64,000 nucleotides of DNA from Sphagnum magellanicum (taxonomy: Eukaryota; Streptophyta; Sphagnopsida; Sphagnales; Sphagnaceae). The notes beneath the pieces were generated by a model, which was not told where the DNA came from, searched no databases, and saw only the letters and a program-made list of their open reading frames with translations. The DNA is taken from the NCBI GenBank assembly GCA_021904315.1, contig CM038916.1, positions 4,402,001-4,466,000 on the forward strand. The letters are read 5' to 3'. Shown here one piece after another: positions 12,354 through 21,644 of this stretch (positions are counted from its first letter, which is position 1; the number at the start of each line of letters is the position of its first letter). Made by a program: the position numbers and the translations under genes.

Positions 12354-13173
12354 TGTCGCAACCCCACTTTGGCCAAGTGTGGGGGTGAAGCCCAACATTT
12401 GGAAAAGTTGGAGGTTGGGAGTCTTCCGGGACTCTCAAATGTTCAGAGCTTAACAACAAGGCCCAAAACACCTCGCATTGGGGTGTTCTTGGTGTCATTG
12501 GAAAGGTCTTGAAACTTAGATATCGAAAATGCCCTCGCATTGACAATTCGGACATCTGCAGCCCAAGTTATGGGCAAAAGAAGGGCCGGGAGTCAAATTG
12601 CCAGTTTGACTCCCGACCACTAAAAGTCGGGAATCGACCTCTTCCCGACGTCCGATTTGAGCGTGCGACATGGCGTTGGAAAGATCTTGACAAGGGCTAC
12701 AACTTTGGTTCAGACCTCGTCACGATCCAACTCTGCAGTCGGGAGTTATGGCGGTTCAAAGTTTTGAGAGTCTCGCCGGGACAATTTCGAGACTCCATTT
12801 CGGGAATCCCGAGAATTTGTGCCATTCGGATGTAGCCTCCGCGACCAGCCGCAGAGAATACTATATGGGGGAAGGTGGTGGCTTCCCCCGAGTCCGGGCC
12901 GTGGTGAGTCTTGTGTGTCCAAATGCCCGTGGCAAGTCCCAACACCAAAGGGTGTCCCGAATGCTAAACTAACCCGATTTGGGTGGTTTTTGGATGCAGA
13001 TTCACATGAGCTAAGTTAGTCCTTCTTCCTAGTCTAATTCCGGGGCTCCCAACTCGACCCTCTACCCCTTTCTAGAGTTGGAAGCCGGGAGCGTGCTACC
13101 AAGTTCAACTTTCCGCAACTTGACTTTGTGAAACCCTCAAGTGGGTTTCACCCCGTGACTTGGGAGCGCGTCA
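12354..13173 (+). mobile_element. Solo LTR of the ~820-bp family, inside the NB-ARC exon
   Basis: This 820-bp TG...CA unit starts TGTCGCAACCCC and ends GGGAGCGCGTCA. It is flanked by perfect 5-bp duplications GTTTG (12349-12353 and 13174-13178), and no internal region is present. It matches six other copies in the window. Solo LTRs form by recombination between the two LTRs of one element, so a full element once sat here. It splits the NB-ARC coding exon of the resistance-gene relative between RNBS-C and GLPL. The three open frames of 60-110 codons within it are LTR sequence, not genes. Confidence 0.92.
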
Positions 13174-13728
13174 GTTTGCATTACCAAATGCATGGAACAT
13201 AAATAGTTCCTTTGCTTGCTCTTCTTCCAAAGATTTCATGACCACTTTTCCATCTTCACTTACATGAGATTTTAGAATTTGCCAATTTCGACAATTCACA
13301 AGTACTTTGCTTTTAGAAGTTACATTTTTGGTATCAATGAGAAGTTGCAAGGATGTAAGGTTCTCCATTTTACCAACATCATCCACCACCACTAATACTT
13401 TTTTCGATATCATACATTGCCTAATTCGGTCAAGGTCATCTTGATTCACATTTTCATCTTTGCATAACCTTTTGCCACACAAATCATGTAGGAGTTGTTT
13501 TATGACATCGTTGATATTGTCCTTTGATTTCACATCCTCCAAAAAACTAAATTTGTCATATTGGTTGTGGAACAAATGATAAATTTTTTTGCTCAAAGTG
13601 GTTTTCCCAATCCCACCCATTCCAACCAAACCAACAATAGATTCCTTTTGTAACAAGATGTTTATGTCTTTTGCTTTGTCAATCAACGCCACCTCATGAT
13701 ATGGCAAACGTGGAAACAATATATTTTT
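13174..13728 (-). CDS. HNL exon: NB-ARC, first part (P-loop to RNBS-C)
   Basis: After an acceptor (ttttgacag) the exon reads 'KNILFPRLPYHEVALIDKA', then the P-loop 'GLVGMGGIGKTT'. RNBS-A-like 'FSFLEDVKS', kinase-2 'KVLVVVDDVGK', RNBS-B-like 'SKVLVNCRN' and RNBS-C 'AKELFMFHAFGNAN' follow. The P-loop Lys/Thr and the kinase-2 Asp pair needed for nucleotide binding are present. RNBS-A and kinase-2 look more TNL-like than CNL-like. The open stretch stops exactly at a 5-bp duplication (GTTTG, 13174-13178) that flanks the inserted LTR; the NB-ARC motif order continues on the far side of the insertion. Confidence 0.88.
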
Positions 13729-13895
13729 CTGTCAAAATTCACAAAATATAGGTCATTTATATGTTATCTTTTTTATTTAATAACCAATATATATGACATT
13801 GCATATGCGATACACATCAAGTGTGTTATGACCTAATGTGTATCAAATTACATGAACATATATGAAATGAAAAGACTTAGATTTGATGTTTTTAC

Positions 13896-14048
13896 CTCCA
13901 TACATATTTTCAAACATTTTAACAATAAAGAATAACTTGGATGATCTTTGTTTGGTGGCTTGCAAATTGTCAAATGATTAGCATCCTTAATTTTGTAATG
14001 GTTGTTGTTTGACAACTGAATAGCTGAGGCATATGGCACTAAAATTCC
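13896..14048 (-). CDS. HNL exon: C-terminal hydrolase segment with catalytic His
   Basis: An exon of exactly 51 codons, phase 0 at both ends, between an acceptor (aaatgcag) and a GTAAAA donor. It reads 'GILVPYASA' then 'YKIKDANHLTICKPPNKDHPSY' in two adjoining pieces and ends 'LKICME'. The His in NHLTICKP matches the catalytic His position of SERAC1-like hydrolases, so Ser and His of the triad are both visible. The preceding exon also ends in phase 0, so these two would join in frame. A 167-bp intron separates it from the NB-ARC exon. Confidence 0.78.
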
Positions 14049-14560
14049 CTGCATTTGCAAAAGATTACGTTAATGGAACTCATTGACTTGTTTGTTCACT
14101 TATGCTTTAACTTATAAGTAATATAGTAATTTCAAATGTTGGTGGAAATTAAGTTTATAACTATTGATGTTTGAATCAGAATGAAATATTTTGTGTAAAA
14201 ATAATTTCCTTCAACCCTTTGGCAAGCAAATTATATAAATACAGCACAAAGTTATTGGTCTTTAATCTCATTAATCTTACATGTTTTAATGATGTTATTA
14301 TTTTCCTTTAAAATATTTATATGGAATTGATTTAATGAAGGGAAAATTTTAAACCTATTTCCTAATGTTTGAAATCAATCAAATTTCCTTTCCATCAATA
14401 GTAATTCATGAAACAAAATTCATAAAACACATGACCCATTCACCAGATTAATATATTTAAAAGTATTGAACCCTTGATCCCAGACAAGTTTTGACAATAA
14501 AAATGTTCAACTATTGAACCAAGTTGGATAACTTTCAATGTGGTGAAATGAAAATCTTAC

Positions 14561-14953
14561 CCAATTCTCATCGACTGGTAAGCCTTCACCAAATGCGTAA
14601 ATGTTGAGGTCTTCACGAACATCATTTTTAAAATCCGTTGAAAGGTGCTCCATTTGTGGGTTGAAAGATTCTAATTTTTTTTGAAAACTATATTTTGTTG
14701 CATACTCACTCAATGTCTTGATTTGTTGATGTTTCCAAATGAAATAATTTGATAAAGATTGGGTACCACCAACATGTGGTACACTATAAAATATTACACC
14801 TTTAACATTGTTCAAAAATGTCTTACAACATTTGTGTACTTCATTATCCAAATCATTTATTAACCTTTGATGTACATGTTTGCGAGCTTCAACCATCAAG
14901 CTTTTGAGTACAAAACCTCCAAAACTATAAGCAACTAATGCCACCGGTCCATC
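14561..14953 (-). CDS. HNL exon: nucleophile-elbow half of alpha/beta-hydrolase
   Basis: This exon opens after an acceptor (cctttag) with 'DGPVALVAYSFGGFVLKSL'. The Ser in YSFGG sits at the nucleophile elbow (G/A-x-S-x-G), and 'VKGVIFYSVPHVGG' follows, a strand-loop typical of SERAC1-like hydrolases. It ends with 'GEGLPVDENW' at a GTAAG donor in phase 0. The first Gly of the usual GxSxG is Ala here, which is tolerated in some hydrolases. There are 131 uninterrupted codons, so this part has decayed little. It is separated from the next exon by a 512-bp AT-rich intron. Confidence 0.78.
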
Positions 14954-15709
14954 CTAAAGGGATTGATAACTACAAAATATTCAACAATGCACCAAAATTT
15001 TGTTATCAACATTATATTAGCATGTACAAATTTATCTTATTATTCTTGAGGCAATTTTCCAATTCACACATGACTTAAGCCATAAGTTCATAATTGATTT
15101 GCTCATCATTTTTCATTTTTCATTTATTCATTCCATTAATCTACCTAAAAAATGTGACAACCATGTTTTGGTAAAACTATTATTATGTACAAGTATGTAC
15201 GTGTTTACATTCTTGTGTTTATGTATAACTCCTCTTCTATGTGTTAATTTAGAAATATTGTTGAAATAAAAAGAAATTTAAATTAAAAAAAAGATATACC
15301 CTTTTATGGAAATAAATTTTTTGCAATGAAATGGATGCAAACTTTCTACACATGTATTAATATAATTTAATTTAATTCAATTGTAGTACCACAGATAAAG
15401 TTTCAAAAACATGAATTAAAAATTGCCATTAAAACCAAACTAGTTGTACCATGAACTTATAATATGAACATAGGCTTTGCTATTATCTTCAAACAAGAAC
15501 ATTTGCATTTTAGCCCCATTTTATGTTCTCGTACATGAATCTAATGATTCAAATAAATTGAAACTTGTTGGTGTGTATCACAATACTAGCACACATGAAC
15601 AATTAATTCGTGCAAAACATTTTAAAAATTCTAAAGTTGCAAACAATTATCTTTAATGTACATAAGGATTAACAATTAATGTGTCCATAAATAAAGGAGA
15701 TTGTCATAC

Positions 15710-16008
15710 CTTGAATTTGTAACCAAACTTTGAATGAGGTTTTTGGCAATTTCAGTCACATCATTGTGAACACTTGCCACAATGTTAGAATCATAGGACA
15801 ATGATAAAATTTGAACATTGTTGTTCAAGTCTTCGGGTAGCCACTTTTTTGGCCAACATATGCACTCTTCTCTATTGTTGGTGGGGCATGTTGTCCATGT
15901 TTCCTTCCATTCATCATTTGTGCCAAAAGTAATCCCATGAAAAAAAATGATGGTCAAGTTTGGATTATTGGAATTGCAAGTGGGATTCAAATCATGCACT
16001 AGATATTT
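15710..16008 (-). CDS. HNL exon: N-terminal half of alpha/beta-hydrolase
   Basis: The reading begins after an acceptor (tttatttgcag) with 'KYLVHDLNP' and runs to 'QSLVTNSR' before a GTATG donor. It contains 'LTIIFFHGI', the beta-strand plus oxyanion-hole segment of serine alpha/beta-hydrolases. 'DEWKETWTT', 'CWPKKWLPEDL' and 'VQILSLSYDS' follow, an order typical of SERAC1/lipase-like plant proteins. The frame is open for about 100 codons. It ends in phase 2, whereas the next recognised exon opens in phase 0, so either a very small exon lies in the 756-bp gap or the junction has decayed. The initiating exon is not identified; no convincing Met with a donor was seen in 16009-16780. Confidence 0.72.
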
Positions 16009-16779
16009 CTGCAAATAAAAAGAAAATGAGTCAACACAATTCTTCAAACGTCTCTTCAAATTATTTGACTATACATGAAATAAAAGAACTACAATATACA
16101 AATTATAGTAGTTAGATAAAAGCAATAACTAATCGAAAAGATTAAGTTTAATAAGAAGAAAATAATAGATGAATTGGAAAATACCAAATTTATCTTGCAT
16201 GACTAACAAATGAAGATCATTCACGTGTGTCATAGACCTTAAAGTTTCAAAAAATAGTTCAATTAAGTAAATATTGTTACATAGTAGGTGGAACATATGT
16301 CAATCAATAAAGGTTAATGCTAAGAATTGGATTCTTTCAAGTTTGGGTCGATTAGCTTAGCCATCTAGTTTGATTCATTTGTATTCAACATTTTCCCCAA
16401 CATTTGGGCCACTAAGGCCTCCAACTCCTAAGGAATTGGGACACAAACCCAATAAGAATGTCCAAGAGCATTTTAATCATTTGCTTTAGGTTGCTACATT
16501 AAGACTACACATTGAACTTAATTCATAATCTATAATGACAATTCCAATCCTTACAAGTTCACTATATTCTTAATCAATGCCAATTGACAAATTTCCCTTT
16601 CACCAATTCTACTTGTTATAGCAACTGAGTCACCGGCCTAATGTAAGAGGCTATAATGAGGACTCCATTTCCTATTGTTTTAAACATCATTTCATATTGT
16701 TTTTATCTAAACAAACAAACTGGAAAGTAGGCAAAATGAAAATGTATGACAAGGAAGCTTGTAAATGATTGAGGACATT
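16009..16779. other. Unassigned, upstream of the HNL pseudogene
   Basis: This AT-rich stretch should hold the missing first exon(s) and promoter of the HNL relative if the gene was complete. No Met-donor exon, TATA context or repeat could be supported by eye. Confidence 0.3.
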
Positions 16780-16865
16780 CAAGTACCCTAGTGGCTAAAG
16801 GGTATGGTTGTGAAGCTGCTGGTTGGGAGTTCAAATCTGAACTAGACTTCCTTCTCTTGATGCTT
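16780..16865 (+). mobile_element. Possible tRNA-derived SINE head
   Basis: Box A-like 'gtggctaaagg' (16791) and box B-like 'gagttcaaatct' (16828) are spaced about 37 bp apart, as in tRNA genes, but the surrounding sequence does not fold as a tRNA. A similar arrangement followed by the same 'cttctcttga' word occurs at 53.0/53.9 kb, suggesting a SINE family. No tail or target duplication was delimited. Confidence 0.35.
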
Positions 16866-16929
16866 TGTGAGGACAATAAGCTATCATGGTTTTAAGGGTC
16901 AAAGAAAATTGTCGACACCCAAACAAAAT

Positions 16930-17193
16930 AAAAAAAAGTAAAGAAAAATCAAACTTCAACATGTAACTTAGGAAAGCCCAAGAAAAAACAGTGCAAAGAA
17001 AGCTCATGATAAGATCAAGAAGAAGCACCACATCGCAGTGACATCCAGAGCTTGAAGGAGCATTTTCAGCAGGGACCAAAGGTGTCTCAATCACAGCAGG
17101 GATCCACACAACATCTCTCTTTCTTTTTGGTGGCCCTTGTGAAAGATCAACTCCTTTTCCCTTGAGGCCATATGAATTTCCCATATTTTGCAC
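16930..17193 (-). CDS. Unrecognised open frame with basic NLS-like motif
   Basis: A minus-strand frame starts 'MQNMGNSYGLKGKG' and contains 'PPKRKRDVVW' (a possible nuclear localisation signal) and 'IETPLVPAENAPSSSG'. The codon use and absence of low complexity up to about 17040 look gene-like. After that the reading becomes hydrophobic and AT-rich, as if it ran into an intron. It could be the first exon of a host gene or gene fragment whose remainder is lost. I do not recognise the family. The GC-richer 17194-17700 stretch upstream may be its 5' region. Confidence 0.3.
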
Positions 17194-17950
17194 TACTGAA
17201 ATTCTTTTTGCTCACTGCTCTCATAAAACCTGCTACAAATCCTTTGCCATCCCAATACATACACAGGGTATGATGGGTGTCCCTCACATCACAGATTCCC
17301 ACAAGCTAAGCTGATATTTCCACTAGATCTCCCCAAAAAACATCAACCCCTTTCCTCTTCACGATGAAACTCCCTGGAATTCTCACACTCTTCTCTCACT
17401 CCTTTCGACTTTTCTTGCAGATGTTTTTTCTTCTTCATTTTCTCCTCGCCCAGAAACTTCTAGAAGGGTTTTGCCATGACTCTTCAGACTCTAGCATACG
17501 CGCTTTACCGAGGTCTTGGCCACTGAACTTCTCTGGAACACATGTGTCTATTTTCTACTCATAATTGAGGATGGAACATGCAATGTCAGGTTGAGACTTG
17601 TCAAACGCGCTTTACTTTTTCCCTCTGGCCTCCTCCATTATTATCATCATGACTTTTGTTCACCTCTACACACTGACCTTTCTTTTACCGAAAAACTGTA
17701 GCGGAAAAAAAGCTAAGTCATAAATTTAAAAAGTGCTAAAATCAAATTTTTTTGAGATTCTCAATAGCCGAAATTAAACCAAATTCAAAGAAAAATCGTT
17801 AGATTTCCTTACATGGTTTTCATGTAGGTAGCCAAAAATAAGAGAAATATGTTTAAAATTTTCTAATGCCATATTTAGCTCATAGCTTAATCTGACTAAT
17901 CTTCCTACCGATGACAGCCACTTGGGCTATATCTCAAAACTGACACAATA
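17194..17950. other. Unassigned, relatively GC-richer stretch
   Basis: Short open frames exist here (17364-17564 plus, starting with a hydrophobic leader), but no family is recognisable. The base composition resembles gene-flanking DNA more than the surrounding AT-rich repeats. Confidence 0.25.
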
Positions 17951-18273
17951 AATTATTCATCCACACTTTTCCTGCTGTTGGCTGATTTCACCCAGTGCAT
18001 CATTGAAGCGCTCTGCCAGAGCTCATGTTGCAGGCAATGCATGATTAATTGGGCCAAAAAATTATTCATCCACACGTTTCCTGCTGTTGGCTGATTTCAC
18101 CCAGTGCATTTTTGAAGCGCTCTGCCAGAGCTCATGTTGCAGGCAATGCATGATTAATTGGGCCAAAAAATTATTCATCCACACGTTTCCTGCTGTTGGC
18201 TGATTTCACCCAGTGCATTTTTGAAGCGCTCTGCCAGAGCTCATGTTGCAGGCAATGCATGATTAATTGGGCC
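17951..18273 (+). repeat. 109-bp tandem repeat, three copies
   Basis: Units begin at 17951, 18060 and 18169 with 'aattattcatccacac'. The second and third look identical; the first differs at a few sites. Each contains 'gctgttggctgatttcac' and ends 'gattaattgggcc'. The near identity means the expansion is recent or is being homogenised. It is non-coding and has no clear link to a known satellite. Confidence 0.9.
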
Positions 18274-18283
18274 GAGGGCGAAC

Positions 18284-18500
18284 CGGCCAAGATGAATTGA
18301 CCCCCACATTGGAATCACTCTAAAAACCCCAAAACCCATTTAATTGGCCGTATAAGGCCCCAAAATTTATAGATTTGGACTTTGGGACCCTGATTTAGTG
18401 CAGGGAAATGATATTTATAAATATTTACGAGCAATTTAAATGAGCTTTGTGGCTTTTACCATGATCCCAATGTGGGGGTCAATTTGCCTTGGTTGGGTGG
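18284..18500. mobile_element. Foldback / MITE-like element
   Basis: Inverted arms of about 27-30 bp: left 'aattgacccccacattgg' (from about 18295), right 'ccaatgtgggggtcaattt' (from about 18465). They enclose about 150 bp containing 'gggaccctgatttagt', a word shared with family B. Target duplications were not resolved. It is likely a small non-autonomous DNA element. Confidence 0.6.
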
Positions 18501-18585
18501 ACCTGGCCTACGCTAGAGCCACCATGAAAATCCCAAAGTTTTTGGGGGCAGCTTCAAAACATTATAGATACATGTAGCGTCCTTA

Positions 18586-18879
18586 GAGCATCTCCACCCC
18601 ACACCTGCAAACACCCCTTTTCATTAAATCTTGTAGCTGGATAGTGTAACTCATGCTCCTCTCCAGTATTTAAGTCGATTTGCAGTGGTCATTTTAACCA
18701 CTTTAAAAGCTACCATGGATTTGGACGGTGCCTATTACTGGTCCAGATGTAAAGACATAAATGGTCTTTGAGTGTTTAAAGGGACTTCTATGACGTTTGT
18801 GGGTGGGGACAGTGATCATTAAAAAGTATTCTATTTTAACATAAAGCAGTTTTTTGCAGTTTTTGGGGTAGAGATGCTC
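18586..18879. mobile_element. PIF/Harbinger-type (Tourist-like) MITE, TSD TTA
   Basis: A 294-bp element with terminal inverted repeats GAGCATCTCCACCCCA (left) and GAGCATCTCTACCCCA (right, reverse complement), flanked by TTA at 18583-18585 and 18880-18882. The TTA duplication and the GAGCATCTCC terminus fit Tourist-like MITEs of the PIF/Harbinger superfamily. It has no coding capacity. Confidence 0.85.
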
Positions 18880-18882
18880 TTA

Positions 18883-18975
18883 GACAAAATCAGGGTCTCT
18901 AAATCGACAAAGACAGCCTCTAAGAGGCCTCACTCAAGAAGGTGAGTGTACCAGTGTAAGTGCTGGTTCGCCCCG
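18883..18975 (-). repeat. Family B fragment (B4)
   Basis: The 'ctcactcaagaaggtgagtgta' region (split here as ctcactcaag / aaggtgagtgta) is the reverse complement of the B2 segment near 19870-19930 and matches 31540-31600. It lies directly against the right TTA of the MITE. Confidence 0.55.
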
Positions 18976-19300
18976 GCCAGTGGCTATGATTGGAGCAGCC
19001 TGGGGGGAGAAGGAAAAATTACATGGAAGGTCAGAGCAAATAAATCCAGAGTAGAAAAACAAAAGAAATTCTGTACAGAGGAGTGATTTTTCTTGGTGAA
19101 TTTTCGCACTGTGGCTACAAAGAAAATTTGAAGAAATTGGGAATTTTCGTTTTAACAGTGTGAATTTGAGAAAAAAATGCACATAAAATGGAAAAAATCG
19201 ACAAAGTTTACAAATCACAAAATTGAAAAAAGAAGGAAAGGAAAAATAACACTGGTACAAAGGTATATATGTGTGCACCCTAAACAAAATATGGAAAAAC

Positions 19301-20143
19301 ATGTTGTGAAACTAAGGGCGACTTTAGAGGAGGGTCCAAGGTCCAGGGACCAATGAATTCAAGCAATCTTATTGGTCAAAAGCCTTAAATTGGTCCCAAC
19401 ACCTTTAGAGGAGGGTCCAAGACCAAAAAAGTGGTAAATTGAGGCTAATATGGCACCTGATTTAGAGGGAAAATCAATTGGTTCAGACTGAAAGACAGTG
19501 CTAAAAGGAGAGCTCCTGATTTGGAGAACCAAGAATCAGGCTAGGGACCCGGGTACACTCCAACTCAAGGATTCAATTTGCTTCACATGAGTCCAAATTG
19601 GTTCCTAGGAAATTGGACCCTGGAGCCTCGTCTAAAGTGGGCCTAATGGTGTTTTGCTGCAAGACCGTTTTGACCCCTTATGTGGAGAACCACAATCTGC
19701 ACGATTGACATCTGGTGCAAAATGCAAACATGTTGGATCTGAGATCTGAGGCCTTAGCCTAGTGAAAGCCAGTAAGTTTTTGCTCATATTTGGTTTTCTG
19801 ACTTGCTTTGTGCTATGGTGCCCACAACCGACTCTGTTGTTTGTGAAGGAATTGAGGAAACCTGTAATTAATGGCCAGGCCGAACATGCAGCTACATCAA
19901 TACATTCACCTTCTTGAATGAGCCCTTTTCCCATAATAACTCCAAGACGCATCAAAGAAATGTTAAATTTGAACTCAGAGACCCTGATTTAGTCTAAGGC
20001 CTGCTTTAGACTAGGAGGCCTGCTGTACACTAGGAGTCAGGGCTGAAAAAACTTGGGGCCGACTTTGAGCATTTTTGGCTTTTTGTCTGGCCCCAAGTTA
20101 CTAATAAATGCTACAACATTGACCACAAGGGTTGCAAATTGGC
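19301..20143 (+). repeat. Dispersed repeat family B, copy B2
   Basis: This copy is collinear with 3061-4215 at roughly 85-90 % by eye and lacks the MITE found there. It ends abruptly at about 20143 ('gcaaattggc'), where the MAPKKK-derived sequence begins. The minus-strand open frames here are repeat sequence. Confidence 0.7.
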
Positions 20144-21644
20144 GTCGTGACATCAAAGGGGCAAACATCCTGGTTGATAACGGAGGACGTATCAAGCTTG
20201 CAGACTTTGGTGCATCCAAAAAGGTGGTTAAACTTGGAACGATTTCTGAAGCCAAGTCCATGAAAGGCACCCCTTACTGGATGGCTCCTGAGGTCATAAC
20301 TGGCAAGCTGATATGTCGAGTGTTGGCTGCACTGTGATTGAAATGGCGACTGGTAAACGTCCCTGGAGCCAGCAGTTCCAAGAGATAGTTGCATTGTTCC
20401 ACATTGGAACTACAAACTCACACCCTCCCATCCCTGACCATCTTTCTCGTCAAGGCAAGGATTTTCTCCTCTCAAGTGTCTCCAGAGGGAGCCCACACTG
20501 AGGCCTAGTGCAACTGAGCTTCTGAAGCATCCCTTCGTTCTCACCTGTGAAGATTCAGGGAGGATTAGATGGATCTGAGGACATACAACAACAACAAGCA
20601 GCTGATGGTCATTTGCAGCAGCAGCCGCCAAATAGGGGAAACACGGAATTGCGATCTGTGAAAGGTACACGGAGACAGATTGGCCAGGACAGCTGGAAGC
20701 CAACTGGCTTGGGAAGGGTTCCTCCTTTTCTTTCAGAGGCTCCCCATACTCCGTGAAGAATTTTCATGACATCAACTGGGCTTCCAGAAGGGTTGGGAAT
20801 TCAGACATGGACGACCTTAATTGTTTTGTGAGGTTGGACTCTGTAAGGTTCGATTCTATCCAACATGATACTTGGAATGAAAGCTATAACCCGGTGTCAG
20901 AGCCCTCATTTGTGGATGGCAACAACTGGAGGCTTCATCTGACAGCGAATGGAGGGTTCTCTGTAGGAGGACCTGTTGCTAATGGAGATCTTGCAAGCAT
21001 GGGGACCCGAGAATGTGAGCATAGTCTCGGGGAGAGGGGATGGTCTCTGCAGCAGCAGGAGGAAGATGAAGTGACAGAATCCAAGATTCATGCCTTCTTG
21101 GATGAGAAGGCTTCGGAGCTCAAAAGGCTCCAGACACCACTCCAGGAGGAACTTTATGAGACCTCAATGAGGAGCTCAAATTCCTGCATCAACTAGGCCT
21201 GCAGAGAGCTTTATTGCACCTTTGAACCCTGCTATTGCGAAACAACAAACGCACAGCCCCAGCAAATCACCGGGCTGTCTCAGTGGAAGGTCAATTGGAA
21301 TCAGAAGCAGCCAAGAGAGTGAGACGAGTGTGAGTTCTGGGAGCCCCAGTGGAACTGGAGCACCTTCTCCCAGTGTCAATTGTTCCCTTATTTTGGAAAT
21401 TCCGTCAGCAAGGTTGAATGAATTGAAAGGTCTTATTAATGACACACAGCAACCCCTACCGAGCCCTAGTCTGAGTTCTAGTGAGCGTCAAAGGCTGTGC
21501 AAAGAGGAGCTTGAGCAGGAGCTTAGAATGAAGCGAGAGGAGAAACGAAAGCAATTGGCTAAACAGGGCTCTCCAATGTCTCCACCCAACTCCAAGGGGC
21601 TTCAACGACCTGCCAGTCGGCTGGCTACTCCTTCCGAAATTTAG
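20144..21644 (+). pseudogene. Intron-less, 5'-truncated copy of an NPK1/ANP-type MAPKKK
   Basis: The copy starts at the catalytic loop with '[13 protein letters not shown]', continues '[11 protein letters not shown]' (DFG), '[15 protein letters not shown]' (activation segment and APE), '[13 protein letters not shown]' and '[14 protein letters not shown]', then '[21 protein letters not shown]' in two pieces. The NPK1/ANP C-terminal region follows, with 'FLDEKASELKRLQTPL' and a Ser/Pro-rich tail ending 'RLATPSEI' and a stop at 21644. ANP/NPK1 kinases activate the MAPK cascades of cytokinesis and stress. The glycine loop and catalytic Lys are absent. At least four frame changes occur (near 20305, 20485, 20545, 21190). 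Angiosperm ANP genes are intron-rich, so the lack of introns suggests a retrocopy. Confidence 0.85.

Larger units (their letters stand above)
8940..16008 (-). pseudogene. Alpha/beta-hydrolase-NB-ARC-LRR (HNL-type) resistance-gene pseudogene
   Basis: Five recognisable exon blocks run on the minus strand in the order hydrolase (15710-16008, 14561-14953, 13896-14048), NB-ARC (13174-13728 plus 11848-12353) and LRR (8940-11661). Splice donors (GT) and acceptors (AG after a pyrimidine tract) are visible at most borders. NLR proteins are intracellular immune receptors: NB-ARC is the nucleotide switch, LRRs sense or autoinhibit, and the N-terminal domain signals. A hydrolase in place of TIR or coiled-coil defines the HNL class described first in liverworts. 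This copy cannot encode a normal receptor: a solo LTR lies in the NB-ARC exon, the LRR frame has at least four stops and two frame changes, and no start exon was found upstream of 16008. It could instead be two adjoining genes, but the short introns and continuous order favour one. Confidence 0.8.

Noticed and set aside
12509-13019. Overlapping open frames of 66-108 codons at 12.5-13.0 kb and again at 47.7-48.2 kb
   Set aside because: They lie wholly within copies of the ~820-bp LTR and are not conserved in frame among copies.
12354-13173. Possible intron within the NB-ARC exon
   Set aside because: The ends are TG...CA with a 5-bp target duplication and six sibling copies elsewhere; it is a solo LTR, not a GT...AG intron.
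16780-16865. A genuine tRNA gene
   Set aside because: Box A- and B-like words are present, but no cloverleaf with an acceptor stem could be drawn, so only a SINE-like call is made.
18934-19302. 122-codon minus-strand frame rich in Phe and Leu
   Set aside because: Low-complexity antisense of A-rich sequence bridging two repeats; no family resemblance.
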